From contig CANMQO010000001.1 of the NCBI GenBank assembly GCA_947500055.1, positions 310,001-374,000 on the forward strand: DNA of 64,000 nt, read 5' to 3'. The first letter of the stretch is position 1. Each line of letters opens with the position of its first letter. Shown here in pieces: positions 1 through 8,162 of the stretch. A program made the position numbers and the translations under genes. Source of the DNA: an uncultured Paracoccaceae bacterium. Its GTDB lineage: Bacteria > Pseudomonadota > Alphaproteobacteria > Rhodobacterales > Rhodobacteraceae. The notes beneath the pieces were generated by a model. It saw only the letters and a program-made list of their open reading frames with translations. It was not told the origin of the DNA and searched no databases.

Positions 1-670
1 AGGTGACGCGGCGATCATAGGGGCTTTCGATGAAAGCGGTCACCAGGACCTGACCACCATCAGGCGAGAGTTCCGGCGCTTCCAGATAGCCGACCTCAAT
101 CCCCTTGTGCAGCACGGGCGCCCCTTCGGACAGGGCGTTGCCGTCATTTGCCCGCAAGATGATTTGCGTGCCCCGTTGGCCCGCCCGGGTCAGGGCCGGA
201 TTTTCCAATCCGACAAATTCAAACTGCGCCACATCGGCGTCAGTGTCCCAGTTGCCCTCTATATAGACACCTGACAGCACGGTATCGAGCCCGGTGATCC
301 CACGCACTGAGACATCGGGGCGCACGACCCAGAACTGCGCGTCATCATCAAGATAGGGTGCCACGGTTTTGTCGATGCGGGCATGGACCAGAACATCCGT
401 CAGGCCGAAAGTGAAATCGACATCCTCGACCTCGCCCACGGTCACGTCGCGATATTTGATAACGGTTTCACCGGCGGTGATCCCGGCGGCATTTTCAAAG
501 CTGATGGTAATCAGCGTGCCCCGTTCCTGATAGCTTTGCCATGCGGCAAAAAGTGATGCGCCAAGGGCGATCAGCGGCACGAACCAAACCAATGAAAGCC
601 GCCGCCAGATCGGTTGTCTGACCGGTCGCACATCGAGCGGCGCTGGCCCAGCCTGTTCTGTGTTGGTCAT
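1..670 (-). CDS. pqiB: PqiB-like MlaD-domain transport protein (3' end outside window)
   Basis: The minus strand stays open from an ATG at 670 to the window edge, giving the first 223 residues. A short cytoplasmic stretch is followed by one membrane helix (about residues 25-45, LVWFVPLIALGASLFAAW) and MlaD/MCE-type repeats, seen as the ITISFENAAGITAGETVIKY and VVRPDVSVRGITGLDTVLSG segments that typify PqiB. PqiB proteins form multi-MCE tubes across the periplasm for lipid transport with PqiA. The start overlaps the stop of the upstream pqiA half by ATGA, so the genes are translationally coupled. Only the N-terminal third of a usual PqiB is present because the window ends. Confidence 0.85.
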   Translation of the reverse strand, partial: MTNTEQAGPAPLDVRPVRQPIWRRLSLVWFVPLIALGASLFAAWQSYQERGTLITISFENAAGITAGETVIKYRDVTVGEVEDVDFTFGLTDVLVHARIDKTVAPYLDDDAQFWVVRPDVSVRGITGLDTVLSGVYIEGNWDTDADVAQFEFVGLENPALTRAGQRGTQIILRANDGNALSEGAPVLHKGIEVGYLEAPELSPDGGQVLVTAFIESPYDRRVT

Positions 671-1299
671 TCTGCTGTCCTGTCAACGTCCCAGATCAGA
701 CGTGCGTCAAAGCTTTGCGCCGAAAGCATGGTGAATATCACTGAAAGGGCAAAGCTGACGGCGGCAATGCCCGGGTTGATGGTTGCAATGGTATTGAGTT
801 GCACCAGCGCCGACAGGATTGCAACGACAAACACATCGATCATCGACCAGCGCCCAATGAACTCAACGATCTCATAGGCTTTGTGTCGTTCGTGTTGGTT
901 GCTGCTGGACCGCTGTTGCACGCTAACGGCCAGGTAGATGATTGCGACAAATTTTCCCATGGGGATCATGACTGAGGCGACAAAGACAATGATGGCGATC
1001 CCGATGGAGCCGTGATGGATCAGTTCCCAGACGCCGCCGATGATGGTGCTTTCGCTGCGTTCCACCAGCGTAGAGGTCAGCAGCATGGGATATAGATTGG
1101 CGGGGATATAGGCAATCATTCCGGCGATAAGCCAGGCCCAGACCTTTTGCAGGCTTTCGGTGTCCCGGCTTTGCAATGCCCCGTCGCAGCGCTTGCAATA
1201 CAAGGTGCCCTGCCGGTGGACCTGACCGCAGCGTTGGCAGGCGACCAGCCCGGCCTCGCGTGCCGTGATCAGGCCGCTGACTGTTCCAGTGCTTCCCAA
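667..1299 (-). CDS. pqiA: PqiA-like membrane protein, C-terminal half gene
   Basis: About 210 residues equal to one PqiA domain: a zinc-ribbon pair (CQRCG and CKRCDG) near the N-terminus, then four hydrophobic helices ending in a segment close to the stop. It corresponds to the second half of fused PqiA proteins of about 420 residues. No ATG lies in a sensible place. TTG at 1299 is the start chosen; CTG at 1272, which overlaps the upstream stop, is an alternative. The frame is offset by -1 from the preceding pqiA half gene, which it overlaps. It probably works with the adjacent PqiB in envelope lipid transport. Start is uncertain, family is clear. Confidence 0.75.
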   Translation of the reverse strand: MGSTGTVSGLITAREAGLVACQRCGQVHRQGTLYCKRCDGALQSRDTESLQKVWAWLIAGMIAYIPANLYPMLLTSTLVERSESTIIGGVWELIHHGSIGIAIIVFVASVMIPMGKFVAIIYLAVSVQQRSSSNQHERHKAYEIVEFIGRWSMIDVFVVAILSALVQLNTIATINPGIAAVSFALSVIFTMLSAQSFDARLIWDVDRTAE

Positions 1300-1898
1300 A
1301 TCGAATACCTGCAAATCAGTTGATCCTTGAGCACTGTGATAATCACAACGCCCGCGAAGGCCCAGAAGGCCGGCCCGATGGTCACAGCGGCCAGACCGGC
1401 CACTTTGATCAGGGCGACGGTGACACCCACGATGAAAATTTCGGCCATGCTCCATGGGCGCAGCCGTTCAGCCAATCCGAATGCCTTGCGCGCGCCACGC
1501 CGCGCCGGCGCGTCGCGGACGAGTGGCCCAAGCGCATAAATCAGGGCTGCCAGCCGGACCAGCGGGATCACCATGATGAAAAAAGCCACTGCAATCGCCA
1601 ATGGGATTGCCAGGCCGTCATTGAACGCAAGCACCGCGTCAATCACTGATGTCGCGTTATGCAACCCGCCCGCGTCCAGCGTCAGGAAAGGAAAGCTGAC
1701 GGCGGCGATCATCATCACGAAGGCGGTCAGGGCAAGGCTGAGGATACGCGCCATCGCCGCGGGCTGCGATGTCATCAGGACAATGCCGCATCGTTGACAA
1801 TAGGCGCGCGCATTGTCGGGCAGGGTGCTTGCGTGATGGAGCGTGTCACACTGCGGGCAGGCGACCAGATCATCAACTGGAGGTAATGCGTATTGCAT
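1269..1898 (-). CDS. pqiA: PqiA-like membrane protein, N-terminal half gene
   Basis: A 209-residue PqiA domain with a leading zinc ribbon (CPQCD then CQRCG) and four membrane helices. It is the first gene of the pqi cluster and overlaps the next one. ATG at 1898 was chosen because GAGGG precedes it and it begins shortly before the zinc ribbon; an in-frame ATG at 1934 lacks a ribosome site. Together with the next gene it covers both halves of a classical PqiA. The family is the membrane partner of PqiB in intermembrane lipid traffic. The divergent FAH-family gene starts 99 bp away, so the 1899-1997 spacer should hold both promoters. Confidence 0.8.
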   Translation of the reverse strand: MQYALPPVDDLVACPQCDTLHHASTLPDNARAYCQRCGIVLMTSQPAAMARILSLALTAFVMMIAAVSFPFLTLDAGGLHNATSVIDAVLAFNDGLAIPLAIAVAFFIMVIPLVRLAALIYALGPLVRDAPARRGARKAFGLAERLRPWSMAEIFIVGVTVALIKVAGLAAVTIGPAFWAFAGVVIITVLKDQLICRYSIWEALEQSAA

Positions 1899-1997
1899 TG
1901 GCAGGCCATTGCCCTCTAACTGCACGCGATGCATTCGCGTGGGCTATAGATAGGCTATGGTCAGCGCCCCTTCAACGCAATCGATGAGGCCCGTTGC

Positions 1998-2684
1998 ATG
2001 ACCGACACGCTTTTCCCGCCCCGCGCGACACCGGTTGTCCCGGTGAACGGGCAACCCGGGTTCCCCGTGGCCCGCATATTCTGCGTTGGCCGCAACTATG
2101 CGGCCCATGCCGCCGAAATGGGGCAGGAGGTTGATCGAGAGGCACCGTTCTATTTCACCAAATCCGCCCATGCTGTTTTACTGTCGGGCCGTGATATGCC
2201 CTATCCGCCGCGCACCGCCGATCTGCATCATGAGATGGAACTGGTTGTGGCCATCGGCGCGCCAGCCGGCGATGTATCCCCGGCCAGTGCCTTGGATGCG
2301 GTGTTTGGCTATGCTTGCGGATTGGACATGACCCGTCGTGACTTGCAGGCCGCCGCCAAGGAAAAGCGCAGGCCGTGGGATACCGGCAAGGATTTTGAGA
2401 ACGCGGCCATTATTGCGCCGATTACGCCAAAGGACGCCGTTGGGCCGCTGGGCGGGCTGCGTATTCAGCTGACCGTGAACGGATTGGTGGCGCAAGAGGC
2501 GCGCCTGTCAGATATGATCTGGTCGGTGCCGGACATCATCGCCGATCTGTCGACGCTTTACACGCTGGCGCCCGGCGATCTGATCATGACCGGCACCCCC
2601 GCAGGCGTTGGCCCCGTGGGCCCCGGTGACCTGCTGGAAGGGACCATTGGCGCTCTTGATCCGGTGCGAACCCGCATTGCTTGA
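1998..2684 (+). CDS. Fumarylacetoacetate hydrolase family protein
   Basis: A 228-residue protein of the FAH fold. It shows IFCVGRNYAAHAAEMG near the start, the metal-binding HHEMELVV segment, and the TGTPAGVGPV motif near the C-terminus. These small single-domain members hydrolyse or decarboxylate acylpyruvates such as fumarylpyruvate or oxaloacetate using Mg2+. It lies 70 bp upstream of a TRAP transporter on the same strand, so a role on an imported keto acid is possible but is inference. Exact substrate cannot be told from sequence; fumarylpyruvate hydrolase and acylpyruvase (FAHD1-like) are both plausible. Confidence 0.85.
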   Translation: MTDTLFPPRATPVVPVNGQPGFPVARIFCVGRNYAAHAAEMGQEVDREAPFYFTKSAHAVLLSGRDMPYPPRTADLHHEMELVVAIGAPAGDVSPASALDAVFGYACGLDMTRRDLQAAAKEKRRPWDTGKDFENAAIIAPITPKDAVGPLGGLRIQLTVNGLVAQEARLSDMIWSVPDIIADLSTLYTLAPGDLIMTGTPAGVGPVGPGDLLEGTIGALDPVRTRIA

Positions 2685-2754
2685 CGAATACCGGCTTGCG
2701 TATTGGCTATGCATCGTCTCAAATCCTGCCCAGATTGATCGAGGGAGGATCACC

Positions 2755-3786
2755 ATGAGAACCAACCGCCGTACCCTGCTGGGCCTGATGACAGGGGCCT
2801 TGCTGAGCACTAGCGCCGTCGCACAGGATGTCACTTTGCGCCTGCATCAGTTTTTGCCCGCGCAGGCCAACGTGCCCGCCAAAATCCTTGATGTCTGGGC
2901 TGACAAGGTCGAAGCCGATAGCGATGGCCGTATCAAGATTGACCGCTTTCCATCAATGCAGCTGGGGGGCACACCACCGCAGCTGATCGACCAGGCCATT
3001 GATGGTGTGGCCGATATCATCTGGACCGTGGCAGGTTACACGCCGGGTCGTTTCCCGCAGGTGGAGGTGTTCGAACTGCCCTTCATCTCAACCAGTGCAG
3101 AGGCCACATCCCGCGCCTATTGGGAATTGGCTGAAGAACGGATGATGGACACGGATTTCGCGGATTTCAAACCGCTTGGTCTGTGGGTGCATGGCCCCGG
3201 CCTGATCCATTCCAGCCGCCCAATCACGGATGTCGCCGACCTGAACGGTCTGAAACTGCGCGCACCAACCCGGACCACAACAACGATGTTCACCAGCCTT
3301 GGTGCCACATCCGTCGGCATGCCGGTGCCTGCGGTGCCAGAGGCCCTGTCAAAGGGCGTGATCGATGGCGCGGTGATCCCGTGGGAGGTCGTGCCAGCCC
3401 TGAAGGTGCAGGAACTTGTTGGCAACCACACCGAATTTGGCGACGCCACACTTTATACAACCGCGTTCATCTTTGCCATGAACAGCGGTGTCTATGATGG
3501 GTTGCCCGATGACCTCAAGGCCGTCATTGATGTCAATTCCGGGCTGGAATTTTCCGCCTTTGCCGGTCGGACGATGCAGGAATATGATGCACCGGGCCGC
3601 GAAATGGCCGTCGCTGCGGGCAATAATATCATCACCCTGAACCCCGATCAGGTTGCCGCGTGGCAGGCGGCCAGCCAGCCCACGATTGACGCCTGGATCA
3701 CCGAGGCTGATGGCGCCGGGATAGATGGTGCCGGCCTTTACGAGACGGCGAAAGCACTGATTGCCAAGCATTCGTCAGACAATTAA
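2755..3786 (+). CDS. TRAP transporter solute-binding protein (DctP family)
   Basis: A 343-residue periplasmic receptor. An Arg-rich signal peptide (MRTNRRTLLGLMTGALL) ends near an AVAQ cleavage site. The mature part has the DctP pattern: an early helix with LHQFLPAQANVPAKI, a central GLKLRAPTRTTT segment carrying the conserved carboxylate-binding Arg, and the helical tail. ATG at 2755 follows GAGGGAGG, an excellent ribosome site. It is first in the P-Q-M order with dctQ and dctM. The carboxylate-type ligand is not defined; the upstream FAH-family gene hints at a keto or aromatic-derived acid. Confidence 0.9.
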   Translation: MRTNRRTLLGLMTGALLSTSAVAQDVTLRLHQFLPAQANVPAKILDVWADKVEADSDGRIKIDRFPSMQLGGTPPQLIDQAIDGVADIIWTVAGYTPGRFPQVEVFELPFISTSAEATSRAYWELAEERMMDTDFADFKPLGLWVHGPGLIHSSRPITDVADLNGLKLRAPTRTTTTMFTSLGATSVGMPVPAVPEALSKGVIDGAVIPWEVVPALKVQELVGNHTEFGDATLYTTAFIFAMNSGVYDGLPDDLKAVIDVNSGLEFSAFAGRTMQEYDAPGREMAVAAGNNIITLNPDQVAAWQAASQPTIDAWITEADGAGIDGAGLYETAKALIAKHSSDN

Positions 3787-3793
3787 GTCAATT

Positions 3794-3819
3794 GCGACCC
3801 CCGTAACAACGGGGGTCGC
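3794..3819 (+). terminator. Intercistronic hairpin after dctP
   Basis: A perfect 10-bp stem, GCGACCCCCG with CGGGGGTCGC, around a six-base TAACAA loop starts 7 bases after the dctP stop. No U-run follows, and dctQ starts 21 bp later. It therefore looks like an mRNA-stabilising or partial-attenuation hairpin that would raise binding-protein over membrane-subunit levels, rather than a full terminator. Confidence 0.65.
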
Positions 3820-3840
3820 ATTGCGTCCGGAGACTGAAAT

Positions 3841-4380
3841 TTGCTGCATGGCCTGATCGCATATTTGGCGCGCTTCATGGCGCTTGTGGGGGGGATTGTC
3901 CTTTGCCTGCTGGTTCTGATCGTCTGCGTCAGCATTCTGGGCCGCGAGGCCAATGACATGTCGCATGCGGGCTATCTTGGATTGCTGGGTGAATGGCTGC
4001 TGGCAAAGGGGGTCGGCCCGGTGACAGGTGATTTTGAACTGGTCGAAGCGGGCATCGCCTTTGCCATTTTCGCCTTTCTGCCGCTGACCCAATTGAATGG
4101 CGCCCACGCGACAGTGGATATCTTTACCGGTGGTCTGGGGCCGCGCGTCAATAACGCGCTGGCCATGTTCTGGAGCGTGGTGATGGCGGTGATCATCATC
4201 CTGATCACCTGGCGCCTGTACGAGGGTATGCAGGACAAGATCCGCTATCGCGAGACGACATATCTGATCCAGTTCCCGGTCTGGTGGGCCTATGCGGCCA
4301 GTCTGGTGGCTGCGATTGCGGCCAGTATCGTCAGCCTTTATTGCGCTGCGATGCGCCTGGCGGGGATGCGTCAGGGATGA
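3841..4380 (+). CDS. TRAP transporter small permease (DctQ family)
   Basis: A 179-residue four-helix membrane protein of the DctQ type with the LVEAGIAFAIFAFLPLTQL helix and the conserved NGAHATVDIF segment after it. Translation appears to start at TTG 3841, 7 bases after GGAGA; no ATG fits. The stop overlaps the dctM start (ATGA), so the two membrane subunits are coupled. It forms the transporter with the preceding binding protein and the following large permease. Confidence 0.88.
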   Translation: MLHGLIAYLARFMALVGGIVLCLLVLIVCVSILGREANDMSHAGYLGLLGEWLLAKGVGPVTGDFELVEAGIAFAIFAFLPLTQLNGAHATVDIFTGGLGPRVNNALAMFWSVVMAVIIILITWRLYEGMQDKIRYRETTYLIQFPVWWAYAASLVAAIAASIVSLYCAAMRLAGMRQG

Positions 4381-5687
4381 GTGATCTGGCCCTTGGATAT
4401 CTGTCCTTTCCGTTCCTGCTGCTGTTGATCTTTCTGCGTGCGCCAATTGGGTTGGCAATGCTGATCTGCGGCATTGGCGGATTGTTTCTGGCCACGGATG
4501 GCACCACTGTGTTCATGGCCAAGCTGAAGTCGGAAGTCTATTCCACCTTCTCGAGCTATAACTTGTCGATCATTCCGATGTTTTTGCTGATGGGCCAGTT
4601 TGCGACCCTGTCAGGCATGTCGCGCGCCTTGTTCAAGGCGGCAGAGGCGTGGCTGGGCCACCGCAAGGGCGGCATGGCGATGGCGGCGGTTGGGGCCTGT
4701 GCCGGGTTCGGGGCGATTTGCGGATCGTCGCTGGCCACTGCCGCCACGATGAGCCGGGTGGCACTGCCGGAGTTGAAAAAATACGGCTATTCCGGCGGGT
4801 TTTCGACGGCTACGTTGGCCGCTGGCGGGACGCTGGGCATTCTGATCCCACCCTCTGTCATCCTTGTCATCTACGCCATTCTGACCGAACAGAATATTGC
4901 CAAACTTTTTGCCGCCGCCTTCATCCCCGGAATTCTGGCCGCCCTCGGCTACATGCTGACCATCGCGATTTATGTCCGGCTTTACCCTGATCAGGCAGGC
5001 ACACATCCGCGCCTGCCTTATGCGCAACGGGCTAGGGCATTGCTGGCCGTCTGGCCGGTGCTGATCGTTTTTGGGCTGGTCGTGGGCGGAATTTACAATG
5101 GCTGGTTCACACCAACCGAAGGCGCCGCGGTAGGGGCGATGGGGACGGGGTTGATCGCGCTTTTCTCGGGTTCGCTGAACTGGGCGGTGTTCCGCGACAG
5201 CATCCTGCAAACGGCGACCGGTACCGGCATGATCTTTTTCATCGTGCTGGGGGCTGGGTTCTATAACGGCTTTCTGGCGCTGACACAGGTGCCGCAGGAG
5301 TTGTCCGGCTGGGTGACCGGGCAGGGGTTCAGCCCGTGGACCGTGATGATCCTGATCCTGCTGTTCTATCTGGTGCTGGGCTGTCTGATGGATAGCCTGT
5401 CGATGATCCTGCTGACGATCCCGATATTCTGGCCGGTGATCCAGACATTGGATTTTGGCATGACGCCGGAAGAAGTGGCGATCTGGTTTGGCATTCTGGT
5501 GCTGATCGTGGTCGAGGTCGGGCTGATCACGCCGCCGGTGGGCATGAACCTGTTCATCATCAACAACATGGACAAGGACACGCCGATGATGGCCACCTAT
5601 AAGTCGGTCCTGTTCTTTGTCGGGTCCGACTTATTACGGGTGGTCATCCTGCTGATGTTCCCGGTGATCACGCTGATCCTGATCTAG
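4377..5687 (+). CDS. TRAP transporter large permease (DctM family)
   Basis: A 436-residue, roughly 12-helix protein of the DctM/ion-transporter superfamily. Visible family signatures are the GMSRALFKAAEAWLGHRKGG loop, the GAICGSSLATAATMSRVALP motif and the GTLGILIPPSVILVIYAI helix. ATG at 4377 overlaps the dctQ stop. It provides the Na+-coupled transport path for the substrate delivered by the DctP protein. The stop codon overlaps the stop of the convergent phosphoglucomutase by 4 bp, so there is no room for a terminator between the two. Confidence 0.92.
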   Translation: MSDLALGYLSFPFLLLLIFLRAPIGLAMLICGIGGLFLATDGTTVFMAKLKSEVYSTFSSYNLSIIPMFLLMGQFATLSGMSRALFKAAEAWLGHRKGGMAMAAVGACAGFGAICGSSLATAATMSRVALPELKKYGYSGGFSTATLAAGGTLGILIPPSVILVIYAILTEQNIAKLFAAAFIPGILAALGYMLTIAIYVRLYPDQAGTHPRLPYAQRARALLAVWPVLIVFGLVVGGIYNGWFTPTEGAAVGAMGTGLIALFSGSLNWAVFRDSILQTATGTGMIFFIVLGAGFYNGFLALTQVPQELSGWVTGQGFSPWTVMILILLFYLVLGCLMDSLSMILLTIPIFWPVIQTLDFGMTPEEVAIWFGILVLIVVEVGLITPPVGMNLFIINNMDKDTPMMATYKSVLFFVGSDLLRVVILLMFPVITLILI

Positions 5688-7309
5688 GTTCTGACGTCTG
5701 GCCCTTTGCGGCCGGTGCGCGCTGCGATCCCTGTGATCTCATCGGTGGCCGCGATCACCTCGGCAAGCGCGGTCTGTGCATCAAGGTGCAGCTTGTCGCC
5801 CCGGGTTTCCAGCCGTTCCAGATAGAGCCGGATTGTCGCCCCTTTGGTCCCGGTGCCGGACAGGCGCAGGACGGCGCGGGCATCTTTGTCAAACCTGATC
5901 CTGATGCCCTGGCCGGTGGTGCGGCTGCCATCGACCGGATCATCATAGGCGAACACATCTGCGGACTGCACGGTCAGCCCGGCAAAGCCTTGCCCTGCAA
6001 GATCAGGTAACCGGTCCTCCAGTTCCTGCATCAGGGTTGCTGCTGTTGCGCTTTCCACGGCTTCGTAATCGTGGCGGGTGTAGTAGTTGCGCCCATAGGC
6101 TGCCCAATGGTCGGTCATCAGCTCTGAAACGGATTTGCCGGTCTTTGCGATGATGTTCAGCCATATCAGGACGGCCCATAGCCCGTCCTTTTCGCGCAGG
6201 TGATCGGCCCCGGTGCCTGCGCTTTCCTCACCACAGAGGCGGACCTTGCCCGCGTCCAGCAAGGAGCCGAAGAATTTCCAACCGGTGGGTGTTTCAAAGC
6301 AGTCCATGCCCTTGGCCGCAGCCACCCGGTCGACCGCGCCGGAGGTCGGCATGGAGCGCGCCACCCCGACCACACCATCCGCAAAGGCCGGGGCCAGATG
6401 CGCGTTGGCCGCGATCACGGCAAGGCTGTCGGACGGGGTGACGTAGGCCCCGCGCCCCACGATCATGTTGCGGTCGCCATCGCCATCGCTGGCGGCCCCG
6501 AAATCGGGGGCACCGGGTCCGGTCATGATCCCCATCAATTCATGCGCCCAGATCGGGTTCGGATCAGGGTGGCCGCCGCCGAAATCGGGCAGGGGTGTGC
6601 CGTTGATGACGGTGCCGGGGGCCGCGCCCAACATATCCTCCAAGACGGCCTTGGCATAGGGGCCGGTGACCGCGTGCATGGCGTCGAATGTCATGCGGAA
6701 ACCACCCGCGAACAGCACCCGGATCTCGTCAAAATCAAACAGGGTCTGCATGAGTGCCACATAATCGGCGACCGGATCGACGACGCTGATCTGCATAGCC
6801 GCCAGAGAGGTTTGGCCAAGTGTCGCGAGATCGATATCGCCAGCCTCTGCAATGTAGTATTCGCTGATATTCGTCGTTTGGGCAAAGATGGCGTCGGTCA
6901 CGGCCTCGGTCGCGGGCCCGCCATTGGGCATGTTGAATTTCAGCCCGAAATCCGCATCGATCCCGCCGGGGTTATGGCTGGCGGACAGGATGAACCCGCC
7001 ATCGGTGCCATGCAGGCGGATCAGATGCGATGCGGCAGGTGTCGAAAGCAGACCGTTCTGGCCGACGATCATCTTTTCGGCCCCATTGGCAGCAGCCATG
7101 CGCAGGATGGTCTGAATGGCTTCTTGGTTGAAATAGCGGCCATCGCCACCGATCACGAATGTCTTGCCCGCAGCCCCGCCGATCCCGTTAAGGATGGATT
7201 GCACGTAGTTTTCCAGAAAACCCGGCACCATGAAATCGCGTGTCTGGCGGCGGAGTCCGGATGTGCCGGCCTTTTGGCCCGCAACAGGCCGGGTCAAAAC
7301 AGTTTTCAT
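5684..7309 (-). CDS. pgm: Alpha-D-glucose-phosphate-specific phosphoglucomutase
   Basis: A 541-residue enzyme, the usual length for this family, interconverting glucose 1-phosphate and glucose 6-phosphate in the cytoplasm. The phosphoserine loop is FILSASHNPGG, the Mg2+ loop is DGDGDR, and the sugar-binding CGEESAGTGADH and C-terminal phosphate-binding RLSGTGTKGATIR are present. ATG at 7309 is preceded by GAGG at good spacing; an upstream ATG at 7324 is less likely. The FrcK-like kinase gene ends 18 bp upstream, so both are probably one transcript and may serve sugar phosphate metabolism together. Confidence 0.95.
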   Translation of the reverse strand: MKTVLTRPVAGQKAGTSGLRRQTRDFMVPGFLENYVQSILNGIGGAAGKTFVIGGDGRYFNQEAIQTILRMAAANGAEKMIVGQNGLLSTPAASHLIRLHGTDGGFILSASHNPGGIDADFGLKFNMPNGGPATEAVTDAIFAQTTNISEYYIAEAGDIDLATLGQTSLAAMQISVVDPVADYVALMQTLFDFDEIRVLFAGGFRMTFDAMHAVTGPYAKAVLEDMLGAAPGTVINGTPLPDFGGGHPDPNPIWAHELMGIMTGPGAPDFGAASDGDGDRNMIVGRGAYVTPSDSLAVIAANAHLAPAFADGVVGVARSMPTSGAVDRVAAAKGMDCFETPTGWKFFGSLLDAGKVRLCGEESAGTGADHLREKDGLWAVLIWLNIIAKTGKSVSELMTDHWAAYGRNYYTRHDYEAVESATAATLMQELEDRLPDLAGQGFAGLTVQSADVFAYDDPVDGSRTTGQGIRIRFDKDARAVLRLSGTGTKGATIRLYLERLETRGDKLHLDAQTALAEVIAATDEITGIAARTGRKGPDVRT

Positions 7310-7327
7310 TGTCAAATGCCTCACAAT

Positions 7328-7981
7328 TTATGCGGGCAGGTTTGGCGCAGGATGGGGTTGTCCGTCAAACGTAAAGTCACATTCCAGCGCGCGATCAACG
7401 ACCCGCTGTGCATTGGGGATGTCGTTACCTTCGGCCCGGCGGGTGGCGACGGCGCGCGAATGGTTCAGCGACAGCCAGCGATGGATCAGCCGTGCGCGCA
7501 GTTCCGGCATTGGCACGTCCAGCCGCGCGCTGACATCCCAAAGTGCGGCCAGTTCGGACCATGGCGCCTCGTCAAACATCAGGTAGTTGCCTTCGACGAT
7601 CACGATCTCGGCTTCGGGTGGCACGGCCACGGCCCCGGCAATGGCGATGTCGCGTGTGCGGTCAAAGATTGGCGCAAACACCTCATCCCCGGTTTTCAAC
7701 GCTTTGATCAGCCTGATAAATCCGGGCGCGTCAAAGGTTTCCGGCGCGCCTTTGCGGGCATATAGCCCACGTTCCTCAAGCACCCGATTATCAAGGTGAA
7801 ATCCGTCCATGGGCACCACAACAGTGGGGCGCTTGCCCAGATTGAGCCTGCGCGCTAGCTCTGTGGCCAATGTGGATTTGCCGGAGCCGGGCGCGCCTGT
7901 CACCGCGACAAGCTGGCGCCCGTGATCGGACTCAAAAAGATGTTCCGCCAATTCATTGACGTGAAGTGTCAGCGTATTCAA
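7328..7981 (-). CDS. P-loop nucleoside/sugar kinase-like protein (FrcK/uridine-kinase type)
   Basis: About 217 residues with a Walker A motif (VTGAPGSGKSTLA), the PMDGFHLDN substrate segment typical of the PanK/uridine kinase branch, and the VEGNYLMFD Walker-B-like strand. The same family includes FrcK encoded beside the FrcBCA fructose ABC transporter in Sinorhizobium. No ATG fits; TTG at 7981 behind GGCAGG is chosen, since upstream residues of the open frame are unlike the family. It is followed by pgm. A sugar ABC transporter of the FrcBCA kind lies 8 kb away, which makes a sugar-linked role reasonable but unproven. Confidence 0.75.
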   Translation of the reverse strand: MNTLTLHVNELAEHLFESDHGRQLVAVTGAPGSGKSTLATELARRLNLGKRPTVVVPMDGFHLDNRVLEERGLYARKGAPETFDAPGFIRLIKALKTGDEVFAPIFDRTRDIAIAGAVAVPPEAEIVIVEGNYLMFDEAPWSELAALWDVSARLDVPMPELRARLIHRWLSLNHSRAVATRRAEGNDIPNAQRVVDRALECDFTFDGQPHPAPNLPA

Positions 7982-8162
7982 AGTTTTGCCTGCCTTGTTC
8001 GGGCTTTGCCCAGTTTTGTTACAGGCTAGCGCGAAGCACCGGACCGGGCGAGTGATTTTTTCGCCAGAACCGGATTCTTGCCCAAAGGTGTGACTTTGGC
8101 GGTGCTTGCAGGTGGTCAACTGTCCCGTCCTGCCCTATTTCTGGGAGTGACAAGGCGCGGCA

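Noticed and set aside
6200..7765. Long plus-strand open frame of over 500 codons opposite pgm and the kinase gene
   Set aside because: It is the GC-rich mirror of well-defined genes, has no domain pattern and is rich in His/Arg/Gln as antisense frames are.
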